Assembly: GCF_021502575.1 (NCBI RefSeq)
Contig: NZ_JAKFGN010000002.1
Span: 930,001-994,000, forward strand
Reading direction: 5' to 3'
Length of the DNA stretch: 64,000 nt
Source of the DNA: Bradyrhizobium sp. G127
GTDB taxonomy: Bacteria > Pseudomonadota > Alphaproteobacteria > Rhizobiales > Xanthobacteraceae
Of this stretch, positions 45,907 to 54,689 are shown piece by piece (position 1 is the first letter of the stretch; every line of letters begins with the position of its first letter). Made by a program: the position numbers and the translations under genes. Below the pieces are notes generated by a model. That model saw only the letters and a program-made list of their open reading frames with translations, was not told the origin of the DNA and ran no database searches.

Positions 45907-46866
45907 ATGCGCGGATTTCTCCTTCTAGCCCTTCGAATAGTCGTATCGGCCGCGCTGCTTTACATCGCGTTTCGCGGCATCAATTTCGCGGCGATCCAGT
46001 CCCGCCTGAGCCAGATCAGCCCTCTATGGGTTCTGCTGGCGGTGCTGGCGACAATCTTCCAGATTTTCCTCGGCGCGCTGCGCTGGCGTGAAATCAGCGT
46101 TCAATGCGCGGCCCCGCTCGGAACCGGACAGGCGTTCCGTTACAACATGATCGGCGCGTTTTTCAACCAGACGCTGCCTTCGACGATCGGCGGCGACGCC
46201 ATGCGGCTGTGGCTGGTACGCCAGACCGGTGCCACTTGGCGCGCGGCCACCTACTCGGTGCTTGTCGACCGCGCTATCGGCCTGATTGCACTTGCCCTCA
46301 TCGTCGTCGCAAGCCTGCCCTGGAGCTATGACCTGATCGGCAATGCCCACGGGCGGCTTGCTCTTCTGCTTATCGATATCGCCGCCATATCGGCGGGCCT
46401 CGGTTTTCTTGCGTATGGCTGGCTGCCCTGGTCGTGGCTTAAAACACTCTGGCCGCTGCGTCACATCCACGCCTGTTCGGTGATCGCCAATCAGGTCATT
46501 TTCAACCGCCGCAGCGGACCGAAGATCGCGGTGCTATCGTTGCTCATCCATGTGATGGCGGTTGTGATCGCCTGGTGCGCGGTCCGCTCCATCGCGGCGC
46601 CTGCGGCCTTCGAACAACTGTTCATGCTGATCCCGCCGATCATGCTGATCACCATGCTGCCCATTTCGATTGCCGGCTGGGGCGTGCGCGAAGCGACGAT
46701 GATGGTCGCATTCGGTTACGCCGGCCTCGCACAGACCGACGGCACGGTGGTCTCGCTGCTGTTCGGGGCGTCGTCGTTCATCGTGGGGGCAATCGGCGGG
46801 CTGGTCTGGATTCTGAGCGCCGAGAAAACATCCGAGATCTCTCATGTCGCTCCCGAAGGCGAATAG
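45907..46866 (+). CDS. UPF0104/LPG-synthase-like membrane protein
   Basis: This 319-residue polytopic protein belongs to the same group as the gene at 5370. It has the family helix-loop patterns RYNMIGAFFNQTLPSTIGGDAMR near residue 78 and LPISIAGWGVREATMMVAF near residue 256. Such proteins act as putative flippases for lipid-linked molecules, which suits a polysaccharide locus. It overlaps the start of the next gene by 23 bases, so they are co-translated. Confidence 0.86.
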   Translation: MRGFLLLALRIVVSAALLYIAFRGINFAAIQSRLSQISPLWVLLAVLATIFQIFLGALRWREISVQCAAPLGTGQAFRYNMIGAFFNQTLPSTIGGDAMRLWLVRQTGATWRAATYSVLVDRAIGLIALALIVVASLPWSYDLIGNAHGRLALLLIDIAAISAGLGFLAYGWLPWSWLKTLWPLRHIHACSVIANQVIFNRRSGPKIAVLSLLIHVMAVVIAWCAVRSIAAPAAFEQLFMLIPPIMLITMLPISIAGWGVREATMMVAFGYAGLAQTDGTVVSLLFGASSFIVGAIGGLVWILSAEKTSEISHVAPEGE

Positions 46867-48283
46867 TCTTTCTGCACAAACCGGCGTGCCATTGGAGCGC
46901 TCAGGCCGCTATCTTCTCCCGACGATTTTTTTGGCGGCCTTGCTTGTCCGCTGGGCTTACGCCCTCGCCATGTATGCCGTCATGGGCGACGACGGACTAA
47001 AAGGCGTCGACTCATTCACGTATGCCAGCGGCGGCAGCGATTTTGCCGAAGCCCTCAAAGCCGGCACGGTTCATGGGGCGCAGTGGTTCGGCCAGCATGT
47101 CTATACAATGCCACTTTATCATTGGCTCGCGGCAATCCCGTTTCTGGCTTTCGGAAATGCCCACGGAACTCTCGGCTACATCCTGATGCAGGGCATGTTC
47201 GACGCCGGCACATGCGTTGCCGTGCATCGCATCGCATCGCGATTTTCCTCTCGCGTCGCCATGGCCGCCGCCCTGGTTGCGATCCTTAATCCGACCCAGA
47301 TCGTCCTGAGTGGATTGTTCTACACCGACACATCGTTTGTCTTCTTCGTCGCCATGGCGTTCTGGGTGATGCTGCGATGGGTCGAGATTCCCTCGTGGCG
47401 AAACGCCATTCTGCTCGGCGTTGCTCTCGGCTGCGCAGCTCTTATTCGGGCACTCATAGTGCCGTGGGCGTTTTTTGCGCTGGCTCTGCTTGCCGGCTAC
47501 ATGTTTTGGAGAAAGGCCGCCCCACGAACGGTTGCGACGATCGCCGCGGCTTTCATCACCCTGTCTGCATGTATCGGTGTCATTGTCGCAAAGAATATTG
47601 CGGTATTCGGAACCGCTGGCTTGACACCACAGGGAGGTATTCATCTCGCGCTTTGGGTCGTTCCGCTTGCCAGGGAAATGCACGACAGAACGCCCTACAT
47701 GACCAGCTATGCCGAACTGGAAAAGCGGACGATCGAGAGATTTGGCCCGCATCCTGCAAACCCGTTCGAGCAATCCCGGCAATACACGATCATCGCGAAG
47801 GAAGCGCTCAAGGAAATTCCGTTCAGCGCGATTGCAAAATCCTGGTTGTCCGGCATGACCATCAATCTGGTTTCACCTGCCGTGCTGCTCTCGCCGCCCG
47901 TCTCGCACCTGCCCCGCCCCGGTTTCTATAACACGCCCGGCAATTCGTTCTTCGACAAGGCCGTCAACTATGCCTTCCATTCAGGTCAACCGGCCTACAC
48001 TTGGGCGTTGCTGATCGGAAGCGCCGGGTTGGCACTCATGCGCCTACTGCAGTTGCTCGGTTTCGTATCCCTGGCGAGACGGACTTTGAACTGGCCCGCG
48101 CTCTTCCTGGCGGCATCGTGGTGCGGATATATTCTGCTGGTCAATGGGCCGGTGGCTTCGCCGAAATACCGGTTGCCGCTGGAGCCGTTGTTCAACGTGG
48201 TGGCCGGCGCAGGACTGATCGCTCTTCGTGACCGGCGCCTGAAACCTGATGCCGAGAATGCCGGCGGGCACGCGTCAGCCTAG
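46844..48283 (+). CDS. Membrane glycosyltransferase-like protein (GT-C, family 39/83-like)
   Basis: The 479-residue protein has about ten membrane helices. An acidic motif in the first periplasmic loop (MGDDGLKGVDSFTYASGG, near residue 47) lies where GT-C enzymes carry their catalytic acid. The C-terminal end carries SPKYRLPLEPL. It probably transfers a sugar from a polyprenyl carrier in the periplasm. It overlaps the UPF0104 gene by 23 bases and is convergent with the methyltransferase gene by 4 bases. Confidence 0.75.
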   Translation: MSLPKANSLSAQTGVPLERSGRYLLPTIFLAALLVRWAYALAMYAVMGDDGLKGVDSFTYASGGSDFAEALKAGTVHGAQWFGQHVYTMPLYHWLAAIPFLAFGNAHGTLGYILMQGMFDAGTCVAVHRIASRFSSRVAMAAALVAILNPTQIVLSGLFYTDTSFVFFVAMAFWVMLRWVEIPSWRNAILLGVALGCAALIRALIVPWAFFALALLAGYMFWRKAAPRTVATIAAAFITLSACIGVIVAKNIAVFGTAGLTPQGGIHLALWVVPLAREMHDRTPYMTSYAELEKRTIERFGPHPANPFEQSRQYTIIAKEALKEIPFSAIAKSWLSGMTINLVSPAVLLSPPVSHLPRPGFYNTPGNSFFDKAVNYAFHSGQPAYTWALLIGSAGLALMRLLQLLGFVSLARRTLNWPALFLAASWCGYILLVNGPVASPKYRLPLEPLFNVVAGAGLIALRDRRLKPDAENAGGHASA

Positions 48284-49008
48284 CCGCCTCGCTTTTCGAT
48301 CACGGTCAGCAGACGAAAGCCGAAATAGCGACCCAGAGTAGCTTCGGCATGCTTTTCAAACCAGAGCATGGCCCGTGCAGTCGGCTCATTCATCAACGAC
48401 CACGGCCTGAATCCGCCACTGAACGGATAAGCCACAAACGAAAACCATTGGGTTTCACGGATCACAAGGTCCGGGAATTTGGCGTGGAACTTGTCGCGAT
48501 GAGTCGTCGCCAGCAACGTCGGAATCGCCTGATTGGAATCGTAGGGATCGCGGCCTCGGTCGGGTAATCCTTCCAGCAGCGGGTCCGCGTCCATCTGCAC
48601 CGGTTCATGATGCAGCAGGCGATAGAACAGTCTGCTGCCGAACGTAATTCCCGGCTCCGCCATGATGATCCGCCCGCCAGGACGCAACACTCGGGAGGCT
48701 TCGCGAAACAGCAGCGCCGGAAACTCGATATGGTGAAGCACGTCGAGCATCACGATGTTGGATAACGCACCGTCCGCAAACGGAAGTTTCTGCGCATCGG
48801 CGATGAGATCGAGCCACGGCGCGAACTGGATGTCCGACGAAATAAGATCAGCAATCCGCTCTTTCAGATTGCCCACACCGCCGCCGATCTCAAGCGTCGT
48901 TCCCGGAACGGTACGGTGTGCTATTCGCTCAAAAATATCGTTGTACACCGTGCGCAGGACCGGCTTCTGTTCCCAGACTGAACGGTAGCGGTCAAGAACA
49001 CTGGGCAT
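48280..49008 (-). CDS. Class I SAM-dependent methyltransferase
   Basis: This 242-residue protein has motif I as TLEIGGGVGNLKER (about 38-51) and the core segment IVMLDVLHHIEFPALLFREA. The following RVLRPGGRIIMAEPG is typical of Methyltransf_11. Its place in a glycan locus suggests O- or N-methylation of a sugar or lipid-linked intermediate, but the substrate is unknown. It overlaps the convergent GT-C gene by 4 bases. Confidence 0.82.
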   Translation of the reverse strand: MPSVLDRYRSVWEQKPVLRTVYNDIFERIAHRTVPGTTLEIGGGVGNLKERIADLISSDIQFAPWLDLIADAQKLPFADGALSNIVMLDVLHHIEFPALLFREASRVLRPGGRIIMAEPGITFGSRLFYRLLHHEPVQMDADPLLEGLPDRGRDPYDSNQAIPTLLATTHRDKFHAKFPDLVIRETQWFSFVAYPFSGGFRPWSLMNEPTARAMLWFEKHAEATLGRYFGFRLLTVIEKRGG

Positions 49009-49053
49009 TGCGCATCAACCGTTTTCGGTGCCGGGCGTGTTCAAGCATCGAGA

Positions 49054-50505
49054 TCAGATCGCCTTGATCTTGAAGAAAGCGAAAACCACCATCCTCAACA
49101 GCATCACCCCATGCCGGAAACGCGAAATCTGCGTTTCACCATAGGACCGTGCCGCGTATCGGATCGGGAGATCGATCGTCTTGAGATTGAGCTTGGACGC
49201 GCCGAAAATCAGATCGAAATCTCCAAAAGGATCGAAATCCCCGAAATAGGCCTTGCCATCGCGAAGACGATAATAGTCGGACCGCCGCATCACTTTGGTG
49301 CCACACAGAGTATCCGTATAGCGCTGGTTCAGCAGCCACGAAAACAGATAGGAGAAAATCTTATTGGCGATCAAGTTGAGGAAGCGCATAGCATCATCCT
49401 CAAGCGGATAGACAAGACGCGAGCCGTTGATGAATTCGCCTTTCCCAGATTTGATTGCATCCCAGAATTTCGGCAATTGCTCGGGCGGCATGGTGAGATC
49501 CGCATCGAGGATCATCAGGACATCGCCGCGCGCCACGTCATAGGCTGTGAAGACGGCATCGGCCTTGCCCTTGCCGGGCTGACGCATCAGCTTGATGTCC
49601 TTGTTCGGATAGGCCGCCTTGACGCGCTCCATCTCTTCGAAGGTGCCGTCCTTGCTGTGGCCTTCAATGAAGATGATTTCGATATCGTCGCAGAACTGCG
49701 GCAGGCGCTGAACCGCAGGCTCGATATTGCCACGCTCGTTGCGGGCGGGAATGACCACCGTTGCCGATTTGAGGTCTTCCTTTGCTGCGAGCCATGAACG
49801 GCAAACCGAATAATGCCGCAAGGCAAAGAAACGGAAGCCCGGCAGAATGCTGATGAAGCGGTTGACCAGATGCCCAAGCCCGAACAGCGAGACCGGCATG
49901 AGCATTCGTTGCTCCGCCTTAACCGGCTCGAAGTCTGCAAGTTGGGCGATCGCCGCAATGTCCGCGGGCGCGAGTGCATTCTGCGGCGGCAGCGGCATCC
50001 TCTGGCCGATCCACTCGGCGAATTTCAGAACCGGCTGCCACAGATGTGAGAAGTAACCGATCACAACGCGCGTCTCGCGCGTGCAAAGCGGATGAAGCTG
50101 CGCGAGAAACTTCTGGCAATCGTCCAGCGACCCGACCGCGTCCAGCACGAGGATGTAATCGAATGGCCCTTCCAGCGATGCGATCGTCACTGGATCTTCG
50201 GCATCCCCGACAATAAAGGTGAGACCGGGATGTCGTGTTCGCGCAATGTTGATCAGAGCCGGACTGAAATCGACGCCCACGCCATGCGCGGGCTCGAGCG
50301 CGGCCAGCGTGTCGCCGATGCCGCAGCCTAGTTCAAGGACACGCGCATTCTTTGGAATCAGGAAGCGTAGATAGTTCTCGTCTTCACGATGAAAGAATGC
50401 GGCTTTTTTCCGCCACTCGGCGCGGGACGCTGCGAACCTCTCGGAATGAGACAGAATCTGCGCTTTGCGAGGCGTGGATATGGGCATCGGAGAAGATACT
50501 GACAT
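49054..50505 (-). CDS. Fusion protein: SAM methyltransferase plus family 2 glycosyltransferase
   Basis: The 483-residue product has two domains. Residues about 35-160 carry a methyltransferase fold (VLELGCGIGDTLAALEPAHG, then VGVDFSPALINIART). Residues about 245-470 carry a GT2 domain with VVIPARNERGNIEPAVQRLP, IEGHSKDGT and the DxD-like motif MILDADLTMPPEQLP. The end has two hydrophobic stretches (LANKIFSYLFSWLL and RHGVMLLRMVVFAFFKI). Start ATG 50505 (MSVSSPMP) is chosen over 50574. The fusion suggests methylation and sugar transfer on the same intermediate. Confidence 0.87.
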   Translation of the reverse strand: MSVSSPMPISTPRKAQILSHSERFAASRAEWRKKAAFFHREDENYLRFLIPKNARVLELGCGIGDTLAALEPAHGVGVDFSPALINIARTRHPGLTFIVGDAEDPVTIASLEGPFDYILVLDAVGSLDDCQKFLAQLHPLCTRETRVVIGYFSHLWQPVLKFAEWIGQRMPLPPQNALAPADIAAIAQLADFEPVKAEQRMLMPVSLFGLGHLVNRFISILPGFRFFALRHYSVCRSWLAAKEDLKSATVVIPARNERGNIEPAVQRLPQFCDDIEIIFIEGHSKDGTFEEMERVKAAYPNKDIKLMRQPGKGKADAVFTAYDVARGDVLMILDADLTMPPEQLPKFWDAIKSGKGEFINGSRLVYPLEDDAMRFLNLIANKIFSYLFSWLLNQRYTDTLCGTKVMRRSDYYRLRDGKAYFGDFDPFGDFDLIFGASKLNLKTIDLPIRYAARSYGETQISRFRHGVMLLRMVVFAFFKIKAI

Positions 50506-50598
50506 GACAACTATATCATTTCTGGCGGTCGCATTCAGGCGAGCCCTTCTGGCACGCAAATGCCCCGCCACCAAGAGTGAAAAGCGTTCTGTCTCGCT

Positions 50599-51804
50599 CT
50601 AATCCGAATTCTTCAGACTCAAGTCGCTGCCATCGATAATGCTCTGGACCGCCCCCCCGGCTGGCGCTCCAATGCCGCTATAGAGGCGATCATAACGGCT
50701 GACGCACGCATCTTGAGAAAACATCGTCACTGCCCGCTCGCGCCCCGCAAGTCCCATCGCCCTGCGTTTTGACCGGTTGGCCGCGAGTTCGAGAATCGCC
50801 GCCCCCAGCGAAGCAGGATCGCTGGGCGGAACCAACCGCCCGGACTGGCCATCGACAATCGCATCAAAATTGCCGCCAACGGCGGTTGCGATCATCGGCA
50901 GGCCCTGCCCCATCGCTTCGATCAGTGCGTTCGAGAAGCCCTCCTGATGCGACACCAGCAGGCCCATATCCGCAACAGACAGGATCAAATCGACGTCTCG
51001 CCGCTCGCCGAGCCAAAGAATTCGATCCGCGATGCCCAGACGTTCGGCTTGCGAACGGAGCCGCGGCCCCTCACCTTCGTCACGTCCGATGACAACAAGT
51101 CGCCACGGCTGCGGCAAAAGCTGCGCCACGGAGCCCAGCGCATCCAGCAAATCGGAATGCCCTTTGTAGTAAAACAGGTTGGCGACGATGGTCATGACGA
51201 AGGCGTTTGACGGGATGCCGAAGGCCAAACGCTGCTCCCGGCGAATGTCGTCACTCCCGACAGGCGAAACGGTCACGCCATTGTGGATCAGACCGATCCT
51301 CTTACGGTCCCCCGCTTCGGCAACGAGTTCTTCGACAACGGCTTGCGAATTTCCCAACAAAGCCGTCATGCGCCGATGGAGCATTCGTTCCGTGCGACCA
51401 AGCCATGGATGATTGCGCTGGTAGTGCGCCAGCGAGCGCCGGCTCATGATGCAGGTTCGGTGCCGAGCAGCCATCGCTACGACCGCGCCGACCAGATACG
51501 GCTCGGGCAGAAAAAAATGCAAAATGTCGGGACGGGTATCCCGAATGCGGCGATACAATGCTACCGCGGCGACAAGCACATGCATGATCCGTCCGCAGCG
51601 GCGCACCGGACCGGAAACCGTTACGTCGGCGCGTGTCAGTTCTGTTTCGAGTTCTCCGTCGCGTTCGAGAACAAACAACTCGATATCAAAACCACGCGCC
51701 TTGAGGGCGGGCAGAAGCTGCGTGAGATGACGCTCCGCTCCCCCCGTGACCATCTTCTTGGTCACCACGAGAATGCGCCGCGGCGTAGATCTAGCGCTCT
51801 GCAT
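50599..51804 (-). CDS. Glycosyltransferase family 4
   Basis: This 401-residue GT-B enzyme opens with RRILVVTKKMVTGGAERHLTQ and has the donor-site segments VANLFYYKGHSDLLDALG and ADMGLLVSHQEGFSNALIEA near residue 290. It adds a sugar to the growing repeat unit. Donor and acceptor are unknown. The ATG at 51804 is chosen; a further ATG at 51819 would overlap the asnB stop by eight bases. Confidence 0.88.
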   Translation of the reverse strand: MQSARSTPRRILVVTKKMVTGGAERHLTQLLPALKARGFDIELFVLERDGELETELTRADVTVSGPVRRCGRIMHVLVAAVALYRRIRDTRPDILHFFLPEPYLVGAVVAMAARHRTCIMSRRSLAHYQRNHPWLGRTERMLHRRMTALLGNSQAVVEELVAEAGDRKRIGLIHNGVTVSPVGSDDIRREQRLAFGIPSNAFVMTIVANLFYYKGHSDLLDALGSVAQLLPQPWRLVVIGRDEGEGPRLRSQAERLGIADRILWLGERRDVDLILSVADMGLLVSHQEGFSNALIEAMGQGLPMIATAVGGNFDAIVDGQSGRLVPPSDPASLGAAILELAANRSKRRAMGLAGRERAVTMFSQDACVSRYDRLYSGIGAPAGGAVQSIIDGSDLSLKNSD

Positions 51805-51811
51805 AGTAACT

Positions 51812-53746
51812 TTAGGCACTCGCCCAGCGTCTGCGCCACGCCTCGAACATCAAAATGGTCCAAAGCGCATAGGCCCAGTTTCTGCGACCCGTGAGATGAT
51901 CTGCCCACAAGCGTCGTGCCGCGGTCACGTCGATAAAGCCTCCGCCCAGACGCTGCGGATCAAGCATATCCTCGGCCCAGTCTCTCAGCGGTCCGCGAAG
52001 CCAATCAGCCAGCGGAACGCCGAAGCCCATCTTCGGCCGATCCAGCAACTGCTTCGGCACAATGCGTTCGGCCACCCGCCGGAGCAGCCATTTGGTTTCA
52101 CCGTCACGGATCTTGAACCGCCGCGGCAAACGCCAGGCGAATTCGACCACGCGATGATCGAGCAGCGGCGGCCGCGCCTCCAGCGCAACGGCCATCGAAG
52201 CGCGATCAACCTTCTGAAGAATGTCGTCAGGCAGATAGGTCATGGTATCGAGCAACTGCATACGGTCGAGGAACGTCGGCATCGCCGCGATCGCTCCCGT
52301 GGACCAGGATGTCAGGGGATGCTCGTTCGCCGACGGCGCGAGCGCCGCCGGATCTTCGCATTGGCTGACCAGCCTGCGGTAAATTCCCTCAGGATCGAGC
52401 GTCATCACGCCAGCAAACTTCCGCAGCTTGTCGGCGGCCTGTGACGGCCGCAATCCGCGCGGCGCGAGAGACGCAAGGCCATCGACCCACGCCATCGGTA
52501 TAGCCTGTAGCACGTTCGCGGCTCCCCGCCGCAACTCGAGCGGAAGCCGCGAAAGATTTTGGGACATGCCTTCAGCCAGCCGGTAGCGATTGTATCCGCC
52601 GAACAGCTCGTCACCGCCATCGCCAGACAACGCGACAGTGACATGCTGGCGTGTCAGCTTCGACACCAGATGGGTTGGTATCTGCGACGAGTCCGCGAAT
52701 GGCTCATCGTACATCTGGGCGAGTTGCGGAACGACGCCAAGCGCATCCGACGCGGTCACCACTAGTTCAGTATGCGATGTGCCGAGGTGGCGAGCGACTG
52801 CGGCAGCATCCTTTGATTCGTCGAAGCCGAACTCGGGAAATCCGATCGAGAAGGTGCGAACAGGGCCGCGCTCGGCGGCGACCATCAAGCCCGCCACCAC
52901 AGAGGAATCAATGCCCCCAGACAGAAAAGCCCCAAGCGGGACGTCGGCGAGCATCTGCCGGGAGACCGCATCTGCAAGCAACGCCGAAAGCTGAGCGATG
53001 GCCTCCTCGTCCGGGCCATCAAATGGCGACGCGACGCCGCGCTGGGCCACATCCGCAGCGGACCAATAACGGCGGCTGGCGTGCCGGCCGCCCATCGATA
53101 TCGTCAAATGTTCGCCGGGCATCAGCTTTTCGACGCCACGGTAAATGCTGTGAGGCGCTGGTACATAACCGAAGCGAAGGAAACTCGCGACCGACGATGG
53201 GTCAATCTCGAAAGCGAACGTCTGAGCCGCGTGAAGGCTTTTCAGCTCGGAGGCGAAGAAGACCCGATCCCCTCGCCGCGCGACGAAGATCGGCTTGATT
53301 CCGAGCCGATCTCGAATGAGGTGAAGAACGCGTTCCTTTCGATCCCACAACGCGATGGCAAACATGCCGTTCAGATCGTCCAGCGTGGGGTTCAAGCCAC
53401 GGTGCGCAACGGATTCCACGATGGTCTCGGTGTCGGAATGCCCGCGCCAGGCAACCGATCGCAGCGCCTCGCTTTCGCGCATATCGTCGCTGTTGTAAAT
53501 TTCGCCATTGTAGCAGATCACCCAGCGCCCATCGGCGGACACCATGGGCTGCGCGCCGGCCTCGGACAAATCGACGATGGCAAGACGCCGGTGCGACAGC
53601 GCCACGCCGATAGCCCCATCAATCCAGATACCGCTGGCGTCGGGACCGCGATTGGCAATGGCATCGCCCATCGCCTGGGTACGGTGCGTGAGTCCAACCA
53701 CATCGCCCACGAGGCGGCCATCTACGAAACCGGCTATGCCGCACAT
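51812..53746 (-). CDS. asnB: Asparagine synthase, glutamine-hydrolysing
   Basis: This 644-residue enzyme has the N-terminal glutaminase nucleophile C2 (MCGIAGFVDG), the class II amidotransferase segment NGEIYNSDDM and the synthetase motif AFLSGGIDSSVVAGL near 265. AsnB-type proteins in sugar loci often amidate uronic acid or aminosugar residues rather than make asparagine, because they sit among glycosyltransferases and methyltransferases. That reading is inference. The frame reads through without damage. Confidence 0.9.
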   Translation of the reverse strand: MCGIAGFVDGRLVGDVVGLTHRTQAMGDAIANRGPDASGIWIDGAIGVALSHRRLAIVDLSEAGAQPMVSADGRWVICYNGEIYNSDDMRESEALRSVAWRGHSDTETIVESVAHRGLNPTLDDLNGMFAIALWDRKERVLHLIRDRLGIKPIFVARRGDRVFFASELKSLHAAQTFAFEIDPSSVASFLRFGYVPAPHSIYRGVEKLMPGEHLTISMGGRHASRRYWSAADVAQRGVASPFDGPDEEAIAQLSALLADAVSRQMLADVPLGAFLSGGIDSSVVAGLMVAAERGPVRTFSIGFPEFGFDESKDAAAVARHLGTSHTELVVTASDALGVVPQLAQMYDEPFADSSQIPTHLVSKLTRQHVTVALSGDGGDELFGGYNRYRLAEGMSQNLSRLPLELRRGAANVLQAIPMAWVDGLASLAPRGLRPSQAADKLRKFAGVMTLDPEGIYRRLVSQCEDPAALAPSANEHPLTSWSTGAIAAMPTFLDRMQLLDTMTYLPDDILQKVDRASMAVALEARPPLLDHRVVEFAWRLPRRFKIRDGETKWLLRRVAERIVPKQLLDRPKMGFGVPLADWLRGPLRDWAEDMLDPQRLGGGFIDVTAARRLWADHLTGRRNWAYALWTILMFEAWRRRWASA

Positions 53747-53786
53747 AATGGATATTCGCTTGTAGCGTGCGTTCGCATGCGATGTT

Positions 53787-54689
53787 TCAACAGTAACCCG
53801 CGATGGAAAGGATCTTCTTCGCGACGCGATGCATCAGAAGCTTGGGACGACCAATTAATGTGTAGCGCAACGTTTTGGTCTGATATGCAAGGTGGGTCAG
53901 GGAAGGATAGGCGTACAGCAGGTCCGCCTCTCCTTCACGGGCGGCAACATAGATGCTGCCGGACTTTCTGTGATTGAGCACCGTTTTGTAGCCGGCCAGG
54001 GCCAGCGCATATTCGAGTGACGCACCTGTCGGCCAGAAACTATGAGCGTATCCCGGCAGGCTGGTGTCTTCATTGGCGAGGAAGTTCGAAATCACCACAC
54101 ACAGCAGGCCACCAGGCTTCAGTGACTGGCGCAGCCGTTTCAGAAGGGCATCGGGGTTCGTGATAAAGTAGATCGCGTGCGAGACATGAATGATATCGAA
54201 CGTCCCGTCGATAGTTGCCGTCTCGATCGGGCCTATGGCTGAACGAATGCCGATCTCATCATGGTGTCTCTTCAGCGCGGGATCGACATCGACGCCCTGC
54301 GCGTCCCAGCCGCGATCCGAGAAGTATTTTACGGCCTCACCCAGACCGCACGCAATGTCCAGAAAACGACCGGGCTTTCTATCATGCAGCGCGGTAAAAA
54401 CATCGAACGTTCGTTCTGCATTTCTGCGCGCCGCCGCGCGCCTAGTATCCCAGACATCGTCCGTCAAAAGATTCGCATGAAGCTTGTCTTGCCTGTCTCG
54501 ATTCCAAAAAAAAGCCAGAAGTTCAGGCGACGGCTGAAAGCTCGGATAGCCGTTCCCGCAGTGCTTGCAGAGCGACCATCCATAACTACGGTTATCTCCG
54601 TGAGCGATACGCCACTCGTGCGTAGCAGGATCGACAATCCATTGCATCGCCCATGCCTCAGACGATTTACAGACCAGACACGTAGTCAA
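53787..54689 (-). CDS. Zinc-ribbon class I methyltransferase
   Basis: The roughly 300-residue product has an N-terminal zinc-ribbon-like pair (CLVCKSS and LCKHCGNGY). The methyltransferase domain follows with motif I FLDIACGLGEAVKYF near residue 107 and KPGGLLCVVISNF near 191. Proteins of this build methylate sugar intermediates in polysaccharide loci. A TTG start at 54689 overlaps the upstream stop (TTGA) with ggaggg four bases before it. This gives an N-terminus MTTCLVCKSS that begins at the zinc ribbon; an ATG at 54731 adds 14 residues. Confidence 0.8.
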   Translation of the reverse strand: MTTCLVCKSSEAWAMQWIVDPATHEWRIAHGDNRSYGWSLCKHCGNGYPSFQPSPELLAFFWNRDRQDKLHANLLTDDVWDTRRAAARRNAERTFDVFTALHDRKPGRFLDIACGLGEAVKYFSDRGWDAQGVDVDPALKRHHDEIGIRSAIGPIETATIDGTFDIIHVSHAIYFITNPDALLKRLRQSLKPGGLLCVVISNFLANEDTSLPGYAHSFWPTGASLEYALALAGYKTVLNHRKSGSIYVAAREGEADLLYAYPSLTHLAYQTKTLRYTLIGRPKLLMHRVAKKILSIAGYC

